A stretch of DNA of 64,000 nucleotides, taken from CAYOSF01 sp964406605 (GTDB taxonomy: Bacteria > Chloroflexota > Dehalococcoidia > DSTF01 > RBG-16-68-14). The DNA lies in assembly GCA_964406605.1 (NCBI GenBank), contig CAYOSF010000003.1, positions 62,001 to 126,000 on the forward strand, written 5' to 3'. Both the position numbers and the translations under genes were made by a program. Below are positions 8,966 to 17,209 of this stretch, piece after piece (the first letter of the stretch is position 1; each line of letters begins with the position of its first letter). A model generated the notes under the pieces. That model was not told the origin of the DNA and did not search any database. It saw nothing but the letters and a program-made list of their open reading frames with translations.

Positions 8966-9820
8966 CTATTCCTGGGTCGCGAAGGCGCGCACGGCCAGCG
9001 CCATCATGGCCGCGGCGAACGCGGCGAGAATGAGGATGTCCTCGCCCGTTCCGAGCGTGTGGCCGCCGATCTTGATGCCCGGCGCCAGGTCGGCTCCGAG
9101 CAGGAGACGGCGCATCGGGTCCACGCCGTAGGCCAGAGGGTCGAGGCGGCTGATAACGCTCATCCAGGCCGGGAGACCGCGCAAGGGAAAGAACGCGCCG
9201 CTCAGGAAGAACATGGGCATGATGAGGAAGTTCATGATCATCTGGAACGCTTCCATCGATATCATGCGCGCCGCGATGAGGATGCCCATGGAGGAGAGGG
9301 CGAACGCCGTCAGAAACATGAGCGCCAGCAGCTTGAGCACGAGCAACGGGTCCAGCGACACGCCCAGAATGGGCGCCAGCAGCAGGATGATCGCGCCCTG
9401 CAGCACGGCCACCGTGCTGCCGCCCAGAACCTTTCCCAGCACGACCGCCGCCCGGCTGATCGGCGCGACCAGCACCTCCCTGAGGATGCCGAACTCCCTG
9501 TCCCAGACGACGGACATCGAGCTGAAGAAGGCCGTGAAGAGCACCGCCATGGCGACGATGCCGGGATAGATGAATCGGACGTAGGAGACGTCCCCCAGCT
9601 CCCTGGTGAGGCCGGTGCCCAGCGAGGCGCTGAGGCCGCTCCCGAAGACGACGAGGAAGAGCAGGGGCTGGCCGAGCGCGCCCACCAGCCGGGCTCGGTC
9701 CCTCCAGAAGCGCAGCACGTCGCGATACCAGATCACGTAGACGCCTCGCGCGTTGCCAGCAAGGGCCGTCCTCCGGCCGCCGATCGGCCGGCCCGCGGCG
9801 GGCGCCTGCGCGACGCTCAC
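8966..9820 (-). CDS. ABC-2 type transporter permease (DrrB-like)
   Basis: The real start is GTG 9820: its GTG overlaps the TGA of the upstream ATPase gene (GTGA), a translational coupling arrangement. The longer open frame upstream is a shadow of that ATPase. The 284-residue protein has about six hydrophobic helices and the C-terminal LDPLAYGVDPMRRLLLG block typical of ABC-2 permeases of the daunorubicin-resistance type. It would form the membrane channel for the ATPase encoded just before it and export a drug, lipid or other hydrophobic compound. Confidence 0.87.
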   Translation of the reverse strand: MSVAQAPAAGRPIGGRRTALAGNARGVYVIWYRDVLRFWRDRARLVGALGQPLLFLVVFGSGLSASLGTGLTRELGDVSYVRFIYPGIVAMAVLFTAFFSSMSVVWDREFGILREVLVAPISRAAVVLGKVLGGSTVAVLQGAIILLLAPILGVSLDPLLVLKLLALMFLTAFALSSMGILIAARMISMEAFQMIMNFLIMPMFFLSGAFFPLRGLPAWMSVISRLDPLAYGVDPMRRLLLGADLAPGIKIGGHTLGTGEDILILAAFAAAMMALAVRAFATQE

Positions 9821-10800
9821 CTGGGCCGTCCTCTCTGGAACAGCCGCGCGTGCAGCCGCATGCCGGCGAGCGGGTCCGCTTCGTCCTCGCGGATGGCCCG
9901 TCCCGTGAGCTTCAGGAACACGTCGTCCAGCGTTGGTCGGTGCAGGTCCACCGACTTGATGGTCACGCCCAGCTCGCGGACGAGATCGGGGATCAGCTCG
10001 GCCCCGGCCTCGACCTCCAGCCGGATGCGCTTGTCCTCTACCAACGGTTCCAGGCTGAACCGCCGGCGGATCTCCTCGCTCGCGTGCCGGCTGTCCTCGA
10101 CCTGCAGCGTAACGATGTCGGTGCCCACCGTGCGCTTGAGCGCGTCGGGCGTGTCCAGGGCTACGATCTTCCCCTGATCGATGATGGCGATCCGGTCGCA
10201 GTGCTCCGCCTCCTCCATGTAGTGCGTGGTCATGAAGACGGTGATCTGGTGAGCCCTCTGCAGATCGAGTATGTAGGCCCAGACGTGCTCGCGCGTCTGC
10301 GGGTCCAGCCCTAGCGTCGGCTCGTCGAGGAACAAGACGCGGGGATAGTGCAGGACGCCTCGGGCGATCTCCAGGCGGCGCTTCATGCCCCCGGAGAACG
10401 TGCGCACGACGGCGCCCCGGCGGTCCCACAGCCCGACGACGCGCAGCACCTCATCGATGCGCCGGGCGCACTCGCTGCCGGTCAGGTTGTAGAGGAACGA
10501 ATGGAACCAGAGGTTCTCACGCGCGGTGAGCTGGTCGTCCAGGCTGGGATCCTGGAACACCAGGCCGATCGACTGGCGGACGGCGTCTCGTTCGGTGGCC
10601 ACGTCATAGCCGGCGACCTTCGCGCTGCCCGCGGTGGGCCGCATCAGCGTGCAGAGCATGTTGATCGTCGTGGTCTTACCCGCCCCGTTCGGCCCCAGGA
10701 AGCCGAAGACCTCGCCCTCCCCCACCCGGAAGCTGATGTCGTCCACCGCCGTGAGCGGGCCAAACCGCTTGACGAGGCCGGCAACTTCGATCGAGGACAT
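9817..10800 (-). CDS. ABC transporter ATP-binding protein (DrrA-like)
   Basis: A single nucleotide-binding domain shows Walker A GPNGAGKTT, Q-loop VFQDPSLDD, signature FSGGMKRRLEIARG, Walker B VLFLDEPT and the GLDPQTR D-loop. It has the roughly 90-residue C-terminal extension usual in DrrA exporter ATPases (327 residues in total). It powers the downstream permease, with which it overlaps by four bases. The ATG at 10800 lies opposite a 149-base intergenic region shared with the divergent 10950 gene. Confidence 0.9.
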   Translation of the reverse strand: MSSIEVAGLVKRFGPLTAVDDISFRVGEGEVFGFLGPNGAGKTTTINMLCTLMRPTAGSAKVAGYDVATERDAVRQSIGLVFQDPSLDDQLTARENLWFHSFLYNLTGSECARRIDEVLRVVGLWDRRGAVVRTFSGGMKRRLEIARGVLHYPRVLFLDEPTLGLDPQTREHVWAYILDLQRAHQITVFMTTHYMEEAEHCDRIAIIDQGKIVALDTPDALKRTVGTDIVTLQVEDSRHASEEIRRRFSLEPLVEDKRIRLEVEAGAELIPDLVRELGVTIKSVDLHRPTLDDVFLKLTGRAIREDEADPLAGMRLHARLFQRGRPR

Positions 10801-10949
10801 GTGGCATCATTATACTGCCCGCGCGGCGATGGGGGCGGGGGCGGGGGTGCGCCGGAACAGGGACTGGCGCAAGGGGCGGGACGCGGCTACAATCGGGCCG
10901 GACGGATTGGAGGCGTCACAGCCTCGGCGGTGGAAAGGAGCTGACGACC

Positions 10950-12332
10950 ATGAACGAGCAGGCTTGGCAGAGGGCACGTCTCATCCCGGTCTCGGGCCTG
11001 GGCGGGCAAGAGGAGAGGGAGAGGAGAGCCACCTCGGCCCTACTGGCGGTCCTTGGGGCGGTAGACGAATTCGGCAGAGAGATGGTGGGGCGCTTCGGCG
11101 CACCTGCCGGTCGGGTCTCGGCCTTCTGTGAGGTCCCGTTTGAACTGGCAGACGGTCGCAAGGTGCGTGTCGACGGGCTGGTGAGGGTCCGACGGGGTCA
11201 GAGGGATTGGACGCTTGTGGTCGAGGTGAAAACCGGTACGAACGACCTTACGCAGGAGCAGATCGAGTCCTACTTGGACGTGGTGAAAGAGCGCGGTTTC
11301 GATGGGCTCCTTACCATCAGCAATCAGATAGTCCCGGTGGAAGGCCACCATCCAGTGAAGGTTGATGGGCGCAGATTCGGACGCATCCCGCTTCACCATC
11401 TTTCGTGGACACGCGTGCTCACGGTCGCGCATATGGTGAGGGAACACCGGGGCGTAAGCGACCCGGACCAGGCATGGATACTCGGTGAACTCATTCGCTA
11501 TTTGGAGTACGAGGGTTCCGGCGCTCTAGCGTTCGATGATATGGGTGCGGCGTGGGCCCAGGTGAGAAATGCCGCCGGAGTGGGAACTCTCCGGCTGTCG
11601 GACACGGGGATTGATGAGGTCGCGGCGCGTTGGGATCAGCTAATGCAGTTCCTTTGTCTGGGCCTGGGGGCGCGACTGGGACAGGAGGTCCGGCCGGTGT
11701 TGAGTCGCAAAGAACGCGCTGACTTGCAGCACAGGATAGGTGCACTCGAACGCGAGCTGGTTCAGACTGGGACTCTAACCGGCGTCATTCGCATTCCCCG
11801 CACGGTCGCACCCATCCAGATCGAGGCCAACCTGAGGAGAATGGTGGCTCAGGCATCAGTAGAGGTGCAGGCGCCGGAGCTGAAGCAAGGACGTGCGCGC
11901 GTCACTTGGCTGCTGCGCCAGTTGCGCAGAGCTCCCGACGCCGTTCGCCTGACCGTGGCGTTTGCACACACAAGAGCGACATCCTCCGAGCTTCTCGGGG
12001 TAGTCAGGGAGGACCCCAAGCGCCTGCTCACGCAGCGCGATCGGCCTCCCAGGGCGTTCGTGCTGACTCTGTCCCAGAGCGTGGGCGCGAAGAGGAAATC
12101 AGGCAAGGGAGGGTTCATCACCGACATGTCGGCGCTCTTGGACAGCTTCTATCACGATGTGGTTCAAGACCTGCAGCAGTGGACACCACCCGCGCCCCAA
12201 CTGCCCATACCCGAACAGCCTCCTGAGAAACGAGAGGAAGACGAGATCACGCCACCAGCCTCGGTCGAGATGGGGGTTCCCCAGCCTTTGCAACCTGCAC
12301 CAGCCGAGCCCGAGCTGCCGCCGTTCGGCTAG
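10950..12332 (+). CDS. Orphan PD-(D/E)XK nuclease-like protein of unknown function
   Basis: I do not recognise a named family for this 460-residue protein. Residues 60-110 show a restriction-nuclease-like core: E61, D75 in a KVRVDGL strand, E92-V-K94 in LVVEVKTG, and Q102/Q104 in the following helix. This is the E-D-ExK-Q pattern of PD-(D/E)XK enzymes. The middle is helical and the last 50 residues are proline- and glutamate-rich and probably disordered. A GGAAAGGAG ribosome site precedes the ATG, and a TACAAT hexamer is at 10888-10893. It has no partner gene: neighbours are a divergent ABC exporter and a convergent kinase. A DNA-processing or defence role is possible but unproven. Confidence 0.6.
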   Translation: MNEQAWQRARLIPVSGLGGQEERERRATSALLAVLGAVDEFGREMVGRFGAPAGRVSAFCEVPFELADGRKVRVDGLVRVRRGQRDWTLVVEVKTGTNDLTQEQIESYLDVVKERGFDGLLTISNQIVPVEGHHPVKVDGRRFGRIPLHHLSWTRVLTVAHMVREHRGVSDPDQAWILGELIRYLEYEGSGALAFDDMGAAWAQVRNAAGVGTLRLSDTGIDEVAARWDQLMQFLCLGLGARLGQEVRPVLSRKERADLQHRIGALERELVQTGTLTGVIRIPRTVAPIQIEANLRRMVAQASVEVQAPELKQGRARVTWLLRQLRRAPDAVRLTVAFAHTRATSSELLGVVREDPKRLLTQRDRPPRAFVLTLSQSVGAKRKSGKGGFITDMSALLDSFYHDVVQDLQQWTPPAPQLPIPEQPPEKREEDEITPPASVEMGVPQPLQPAPAEPELPPFG

Positions 12333-12349
12333 AGCAGAATGGTCCCCCG

Positions 12350-13378
12350 TCACCCCCGCGCGCGTTGCCGGAAGTAGCGCTCCGCCAGGGCGGCCTGGTG
12401 AGCCGCCGGGACGCGCTCCGCCGTGTCCGGCTTGTGGTCGGATGATAGTTCGGGGTCCAGGAGCACCAGCGAGAGCCCCCAGCGGTTCAGCGCCCGCGAC
12501 GCTTCCCAGTACCGGAGACGCTCCCGGTCGATGGGGAGCTGCTGCGCATAGCGGCCCAGGTAGCGCCGCAGGAGCAGCCCGCGCGCGAAGCGCGTCATGA
12601 CCCGCTCGCGAAGGCTGGAGGGATCGACCGGCGCCGTCCGGATCAGGACCAGCGTGCTCGCGATGTCGTGGTGCCGGTCGCCCACCGACGCGTCCGGCCA
12701 GTCGATCACCGTCATCCGGTCGTCCTCGTCCACGATGATGTTGAGAGGGTGGAAATCGTTGTGGAGCACGGACGGCTCCTCCGGGAGCACCATCTCCTTG
12801 TGCGCCTCCAGCCAGCGCATGGGCTCGTCAAGCTCCTTGAGCCCCAGCCGCTCGATCTCCTGGCGGGCGTGCGCGATCTCCCGTTCCACGAGCGGCCCCT
12901 CTGCCTGCGTCGGGAAGCCATCGACGGGCAGGCGGTGGAGGGCGATATGCAGGTCGGCCATGGCGGCGGCCAGCCGCAGGGCGGCGACCGGATTGCGGGC
13001 CATGCGCTCGAGCATCGGCACGCCGGGCGCGCGCTCCATGATCATGAACGGCAGCCCGAGCGCCGACAGGTCCGTCTCCACGGCGAGCGGTCGCGGCGCC
13101 GGGTAGCCTCGCTCCGCGCAGAAGCGCTGGACGGCCGCCTCGCGCTCCGCCTTCCCGCCCTGGTCGGCGCTCGCATAGATGCGCAGCACCAGCGGGCGCG
13201 CCCAGGCGGGATCGAGCCCCTCGCCGGCCAGGCGGAAGCAGTAGATGTGGGTTTCCCAGCCCCGTGTGATCGCCTCGAGCGGCTCGGCGAAACGGAGGTC
13301 CGCCGCGTCGAGGTGGGCGGCGAGGTAATCGAGCAGGGCAGGGCCGACCTGCTCCGGCCGGGTCGGGTCGATGGGCAA
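12350..13378 (-). CDS. APH-type phosphotransferase, paralog 1
   Basis: The protein kinase-like/aminoglycoside phosphotransferase fold is shown by the catalytic-loop motif HNDFHPLN, the metal-binding VIDWPDAS segment and the N-lobe FMIMERAPG hinge. I chose the TTG at 13378 because a GAGGAGG ribosome site lies eight bases upstream. The paralog at 13625-14662 has the identical arrangement, and conserved sequence begins right there (IDPxRPEQVGPALLDYLAA). It is a cytoplasmic small-molecule kinase, but the substrate is not evident and it need not confer antibiotic resistance. It converges on the 10950 gene. Confidence 0.82.
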   Translation of the reverse strand: MPIDPTRPEQVGPALLDYLAAHLDAADLRFAEPLEAITRGWETHIYCFRLAGEGLDPAWARPLVLRIYASADQGGKAEREAAVQRFCAERGYPAPRPLAVETDLSALGLPFMIMERAPGVPMLERMARNPVAALRLAAAMADLHIALHRLPVDGFPTQAEGPLVEREIAHARQEIERLGLKELDEPMRWLEAHKEMVLPEEPSVLHNDFHPLNIIVDEDDRMTVIDWPDASVGDRHHDIASTLVLIRTAPVDPSSLRERVMTRFARGLLLRRYLGRYAQQLPIDRERLRYWEASRALNRWGLSLVLLDPELSSDHKPDTAERVPAAHQAALAERYFRQRARG

Positions 13379-13488
13379 CGCGAACGCCTCCTCGGCGGCT
13401 AGTGTAGCCGACCGGGCGCCGAACGGCCCAGCGCCCCTCACGCTTGCTCTGTGTCAGAGGACCGCTCGTACGCCGTCCAAGCGGGCAA

Positions 13489-13583
13489 CTTGTCATGCTG
13501 AGCAGCGCGAAGCATCTGGTGCGTCTAGACAGGCGGGCCCCTTCCCGCCTGAGGAGGGCAGGCAGCTTCGCTCAGGGTGACGA
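13489..13583. repeat. Imperfect palindromic intergenic repeat
   Basis: The left arm (13491-13510, TGTCATGCTGAGC...GCGAAGC) and the right arm (13563-13583, AGCTTCGCTCAGGGTGACGAG) are inverted copies. They surround a second short inverted pair, GGCGGG/CCCGCC. The TCATGCTGAGC-GAAGC motif resembles interspersed palindromic elements common between genes of GC-rich environmental bacteria. It fills the gap between the two kinase paralogs. Confidence 0.6.
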
Positions 13584-13624
13584 GAGAGGGGTGCGCCTTC
13601 CCTGGCGTCGGCTCTTGGGGCTCC

Positions 13625-14662
13625 TCACCCCCGCGCTCGTCGCCAGAAGTAGCGCTGGATCTGCGCCAGGTAGCCCGGCGGTATGCGGTCTATGACGTCC
13701 GGCTTCAGCAGGGCGGCGAACGAGCCGGAGGTCTGCAGAGCGAGAATGATCAGCCACCAGAAGAACGCGCGGAATGCCTCCCAGTAGCGCAGGCGCTCGG
13801 GATCGATAGGCAACTGCCCCCGGTAGCGCCGGAGGTAGAGCCGGCAGACGGCATCGCGGCCGAAGCGGGCAATGAGCCGCTCCATTAGGCCGGCCGCGTC
13901 CATCGGCGCGGTGCGAAACATCACGAGCGTACTGGCGACGTCGGAGTGGCGGTCGCCCAGCCCGGCCGCCGGCCAATCGAGGACGGCGACGCCTTCCTGG
14001 TCGTCCACCATGATGTTGAGGGGATGGAAGTCGTGGTGACAGAGCGAGACCTCTTCCTCCATCACGCCGCCCTTGTGCGCCTTCAGCCAGTCGAACGCCT
14101 GCTGCGCATCCGGCGGGAGCTCCAGGCCGTGCTGCGCGAGCGTCTCGGAAAGGAACGCCAGCTCGCGGTCCACCATCGCTCCGTCCGACGCCAGGTGGCA
14201 GCCTTCCACCGGAAGGCGGTGCAGGGTGACCTGCAGGTCGGCCATGAGTCTGGCGAAGCGGAACGCGGCGACCGGGCTGCGGGCCATGAGGTCGAGCATG
14301 GGCACGCCGGGCGCGCGCTCCATCACCATGAACGGCCAGCCGAGGGCGCTGTCGGCGGGCTCCGCGGCGAGCGGCCGGGGAGCGGGGTAGCCGCGTTCCC
14401 GGACGAAGCGCTGGAGCTCGGCCTCCTCCACGGCTGTCGAGGGCTGGTAGTTGCCGCGGTAGAGCCGGAGGATGAGGGGACCGGCCCAGTCGGGATCGAG
14501 CCCGTCGCCCGCCAGCCGGAAGCTGTAGATGTGGGTCTCCCAGCCCTGCGTCAGCTCCTCCAGCGGTTCGGCGAGCCGGAGGTCCGCGGCGCCGAGACGG
14601 GCGGCGAGGTAGTCGAGCAGGGCCGGGCCGACCTGCTCCGGCCGCGACGGGTCAATGGTCAA
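13625..14662 (-). CDS. APH-type phosphotransferase, paralog 2
   Basis: This is a tandem paralog of the 12350-13378 gene, alignable from end to end. Shared blocks include LTIDPSRPEQVGPALLDY, GWETHIYSFRLAGDGLDP, FMVMERAPGVPMLDLMA, CHHDFHPLNIMVDD (catalytic loop, HHD in place of HND) and VLDWPAAGLGDRH. The TTG start at 14662 has the same GAGGAGG spacing as paralog 1; the longer open frame runs into the upstream gene. It is a predicted small-molecule kinase with unknown substrate. It lies 91 bases downstream of the monooxygenase-like gene on the same strand. Confidence 0.82.
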   Translation of the reverse strand: MTIDPSRPEQVGPALLDYLAARLGAADLRLAEPLEELTQGWETHIYSFRLAGDGLDPDWAGPLILRLYRGNYQPSTAVEEAELQRFVRERGYPAPRPLAAEPADSALGWPFMVMERAPGVPMLDLMARSPVAAFRFARLMADLQVTLHRLPVEGCHLASDGAMVDRELAFLSETLAQHGLELPPDAQQAFDWLKAHKGGVMEEEVSLCHHDFHPLNIMVDDQEGVAVLDWPAAGLGDRHSDVASTLVMFRTAPMDAAGLMERLIARFGRDAVCRLYLRRYRGQLPIDPERLRYWEAFRAFFWWLIILALQTSGSFAALLKPDVIDRIPPGYLAQIQRYFWRRARG

Positions 14663-14753
14663 CGCGAACGCCTCCTCGTCGGCCAGTGTAGCTGACGGCG
14701 CGCCCGCCGGCCTGCCGCCGCGGGCGATCGGTGTCGGCGGTGAGGCGAGGGAC

Positions 14754-15107
14754 TCAGCTCCCCGAGACGGCCTTGGCGATCTGCGGGTCGAACGCAGCGA
14801 AGGACCTCGCCACGTTGGAGCCCTCCTCGATGATCTGGAGCAGCTCCGACCGGACCGCGAGCACGTGCTGGGCGTTGGCGGCATGGTCGGCGTCCTCCTC
14901 CGACGCCCAGACGGTCAGCCGCCCGATCCGTCCTTGCGGGTCCATGGGATCGCGGGAGAGCAGCTTATACCCGCGCACGAAGCCGGGCTGCGTGGAGTGG
15001 AACTGGATCAGATCGTCCGTAAACTGGGAGACCTTCTCCTCCTGGCCCGCCTTCGGGTTCACGAATGAGAGACGGACGTAGAACTTGGCCTCGGCAGGGT
15101 AGTCCAT
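14754..15107 (-). CDS. Antibiotic biosynthesis monooxygenase (ABM)-like small protein
   Basis: A strong AGGAGGT ribosome site six bases before ATG 15107 fixes the start, giving 117 residues. The sequence has a ferredoxin-like ABM/dimeric alpha-beta barrel look: KFYVRLSFVNPKAGQEEKVSQF, then QPGFVRGYKLLSRD, RIGRLTVWASEEDADHAANA and a C-terminal helix. Such proteins are small oxygenases or ligand-binding dimers. No catalytic residue can be assigned here, so the name is a fold-level call. It probably heads a transcript continuing into the kinase gene. Confidence 0.65.
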   Translation of the reverse strand: MDYPAEAKFYVRLSFVNPKAGQEEKVSQFTDDLIQFHSTQPGFVRGYKLLSRDPMDPQGRIGRLTVWASEEDADHAANAQHVLAVRSELLQIIEEGSNVARSFAAFDPQIAKAVSGS

Positions 15108-15363
15108 AGCGGTACCTCCTTGCGCTGACGGGATCATATCACCAAGACGAGAGGGTGAACAGGGCCGCCCGGGCGGCTCCCTTCGGGGCTGCGCGCGCTC
15201 CGGCCTCTCCCGCTGCCGCCGGCCGGCGCTCGTGCGATCACCGAAACCGGGCAATCCTCCCCTAGATGCGGCACTTGGCCGCTGTCGTTGATAGGAGCGT
15301 GCTATACTGTTCATAATGACACGCTTAGCCGGCGGCGGACGTGGGGGAGGTGGAGGAAGGATC

Positions 15364-16476
15364 GTGAAATTGACAAGAGTGGGGCAGGTGCTATTAGTGG
15401 TTGCGCTGGTGGCTGCTGGCATGCTGCTGCTGTCCCAGACGGGATCGGCAACGGGCCGCTCGGCGGGAAACGGGGGTCAAGTGGTGGCTGCTCTCGGAAC
15501 GGCCACGGTCCAGGGGCAACGAGCAGTCGTTGAGGTTCTCGCGGTGGTGCCGCCCGGAGCGGACGCAAGAGCTGTTGCGCAGGCCGCCCTCGAGGAACAG
15601 GGCGCCCGACCGTTCGAGCCGGCGGCCCTTGGGTCGGACGGCTTCACCACCACGGGTCTCCTCTGGGACACGCTGCCGGTAGTCCAGAACTACAATCCGG
15701 CCGACGAGCCCGCCAGTTTGGGCGGGGCGGGACAGACCGCCTTGACGGACACGCATGACACCTGGGACGGCGTGGCGACCTCGTTCTTCTCATTCTCCGG
15801 TACGATTCCGAACACGAACCGCTGCCCCTCGCTGGTCAAGGAGTGCGCGGGGCCGCAGACCTTCGATGGCTACAACGACGTCGGCTGGGTGCGCATGGGC
15901 GGCAGGACCCTCGGCGTGACCTGGTACGGCACCGGCACTGACGAGGCGGACATGGCCCTCAATACCAGGTACGCCTGGAACGACGGCTGCACGGACGACA
16001 GCGGCAGCTACGACGTGGAGACCGTGTTCCTGCACGAGAACGGCCACGTCGTCGGCCTGGGGCACTCGCAGGATCCCACCGCCGTCATGGCAACTCCCTA
16101 CCACGGCGCGCAGTGCAGCCTCGGCCAAGATGACATAGAGGGCGCGACCTACCTGTATCCGACGCAAACGGCCGTCGTCTCCGGCACCGTGGCAGACAGC
16201 AGCGGCGCTCTTTCGGGCGCCACGGTGGCCCTGCAGGGCACCGGGCTCTCCGCGCAGAGCGATGCCTCCGGCCACTACCAGATCGCGAACGTCCCCTACC
16301 CGGTGACCTACGACATCAGCGCTTCGGCGTCGAACCACCAGACATCGACTGTCCGGCTACAGGTGGATCAGGATCCGGAGACGGTCAATTTCATTCTTGC
16401 GACCGGCGGTGGAGACGGAGGCGGCGGCGGGCCGCCCTGCAGCAAGAACCCGAGCCACCCGAACTGCCGGCCATAA
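15364..16476 (+). CDS. Secreted matrixin-like zinc metalloprotease with Ig-like (CarboxypepD_reg) domain
   Basis: GTG 15364 follows a GGAGGAAGG site and opens a signal peptide (MKLTRVGQVLLVVALVAAG). The catalytic region holds HENGHVVGLGH, which fits HExxHxxGxxH of metzincins/matrixins, followed by an MATPY Met-turn-like segment and IEGATYLYP as in matrixins. After it comes a carboxypeptidase-regulatory-like beta domain (VVSGTVADSSGALSGATVAL ... GHYQIANVPY). The tail is a Gly-rich stretch with C-SKNPSHPNC. It should be an extracellular endopeptidase. An extended -10 (TGCTATACT) is at 15300-15308, and a hairpin terminator follows the gene. Confidence 0.85.
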   Translation: MKLTRVGQVLLVVALVAAGMLLLSQTGSATGRSAGNGGQVVAALGTATVQGQRAVVEVLAVVPPGADARAVAQAALEEQGARPFEPAALGSDGFTTTGLLWDTLPVVQNYNPADEPASLGGAGQTALTDTHDTWDGVATSFFSFSGTIPNTNRCPSLVKECAGPQTFDGYNDVGWVRMGGRTLGVTWYGTGTDEADMALNTRYAWNDGCTDDSGSYDVETVFLHENGHVVGLGHSQDPTAVMATPYHGAQCSLGQDDIEGATYLYPTQTAVVSGTVADSSGALSGATVALQGTGLSAQSDASGHYQIANVPYPVTYDISASASNHQTSTVRLQVDQDPETVNFILATGGGDGGGGGPPCSKNPSHPNCRP

Positions 16477-16515
16477 GGGAAGGCAGGCCGTAGCGCCGCT
16501 GCCATCAGCAGACGC

Positions 16516-16544
16516 CAAGGGCGGGCCGTCAAGGCCCGCCCTTG
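16516..16544 (+). terminator. Hairpin terminator after the metalloprotease gene
   Basis: A perfect 12-bp inverted repeat (CAAGGGCGGGCC, 16516-16527, with its complement at 16533-16544) encloses a five-base loop. No clear T-run follows, so it may act on both strands between the protease gene and the convergent brnA. Confidence 0.6.
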
Positions 16545-16574
16545 CTGCTGTCTCGGTACGACGGTGGGTGCGGC

Positions 16575-16874
16575 CTAGGCCATCCGGCGCTTGCCAGCCT
16601 TGGGCGGCGCCTGCCGGCGCAGCTCCTGCCTGAGCCCCTCATGCGCCCACATACGCAGGAGCGTCTGGTAGCCCACACCCTTGGTCCTTGCGATGCGTTT
16701 CGCTGCCTGGATGAGCGACGGGTCGAACCTGATGGAGACCAGCTTCTTGGGTGGCCTGGCGTCGGTGAACGGTTCTTCGACCGGCTCAGTGTCCTCCAGG
16801 TAGTCCAGGATGCTGTGGGTATCCCAGAACTCGCTCTCCTCCTCCAGGGTCTTGAACTTCGGGATCTTGCCCAT
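16575..16874 (-). CDS. BrnA-like antitoxin (CopG/ribbon-helix-helix)
   Basis: The 99-residue protein begins KIPKFKTLEEESEFWDTH, the hallmark N-terminus of BrnA-family CopG antitoxins. It continues with a ribbon-helix-helix segment (KKLVSIRFDPSLIQAAKRIARTKGVGYQTLLRMWAHEGLRQEL). It would neutralise the BrnT-like toxin encoded two bases upstream and repress their joint promoter by binding DNA as a dimer. The toxin-first gene order matches known brnTA pairs. The longer open frame upstream is a shadow of the toxin gene. Confidence 0.82.
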   Translation of the reverse strand: MGKIPKFKTLEEESEFWDTHSILDYLEDTEPVEEPFTDARPPKKLVSIRFDPSLIQAAKRIARTKGVGYQTLLRMWAHEGLRQELRRQAPPKAGKRRMA

Positions 16875-16876
16875 GG

Positions 16877-17149
16877 CTACTTGCCCCGTCGCTGGTAGGC
16901 TTGTCGCTCGCGCTGGGTCATTGTTCGAGCGGATATCACGCGCGCGACGCCTCGCTGATAGAAGAATACTGTCGAAACGTAGGCTCCATCCTCTGACTGG
17001 CCAAACACGAAGTATCGGTCGCGTCCAACGCGGCGAATGAATGCTCTTCGGTCCATCAGCGCCGACTCCACCTGCTCGATCGTGAGCGCATGCCGCACTT
17101 CGACCTTGCTCTGGATCCCCTCCGGCCATTCAACCTCGCGGATTCGCAT
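16877..17149 (-). CDS. BrnT-like ribonuclease toxin
   Basis: The C-terminal half, RVGRDRYFVFGQSEDGAYVSTVFFYQRGVARVISARTMTQRERQAY, matches the BrnT/DUF497 pattern that ends in a RxISAR-x5-RExxxY block. Members are RelE-like RNases held in check by BrnA. An in-frame ATG at 17173 is unlikely as the start because it lies inside the promoter -10/operator. ATG 17149 is only about five bases past the predicted transcription start, so the mRNA may be nearly leaderless. The N-terminus (MRIREVEWPEG) is shorter and less typical than in model BrnT proteins, so family membership is good but not certain. Confidence 0.72.
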   Translation of the reverse strand: MRIREVEWPEGIQSKVEVRHALTIEQVESALMDRRAFIRRVGRDRYFVFGQSEDGAYVSTVFFYQRGVARVISARTMTQRERQAYQRRGK

Positions 17150-17160
17150 GACATGCCTAC

Positions 17161-17189
17161 ATTGTATATACAATCCCTCGGGATGTCAA
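17161..17189 (-). promoter_or_regulatory. brnTA-type promoter with overlapping palindromic operator
   Basis: On the minus strand a perfect TTGACA (17184-17189) stands 17 bases from TACAAT (17161-17166), near-consensus for the housekeeping sigma factor. The perfect 14-base palindrome ATTGTATATACAAT (17161-17174) covers the -10, an ideal place for an autorepressing ribbon-helix-helix antitoxin to bind. Confidence 0.75.
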
Positions 17190-17209
17190 ATCCCAGGTGC
17201 ACCTCTGCT

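Noticed and set aside
8966..10429. Permease extended N-terminally to 487 residues
   Set aside because: The extra part is the out-of-frame shadow of the ABC ATPase gene. The GTG at 9820 overlapping the ATPase stop is the natural start.
12350..14662. Antibiotic-resistance aminoglycoside phosphotransferases
   Set aside because: The fold is right, but the sequences show only superfamily motifs, sit in a housekeeping context and are not flanked by mobile elements. A general small-molecule kinase call is safer.
16877..17173. Toxin starting at ATG 17173
   Set aside because: That ATG is part of the -10/operator palindrome, upstream of the predicted transcription start.
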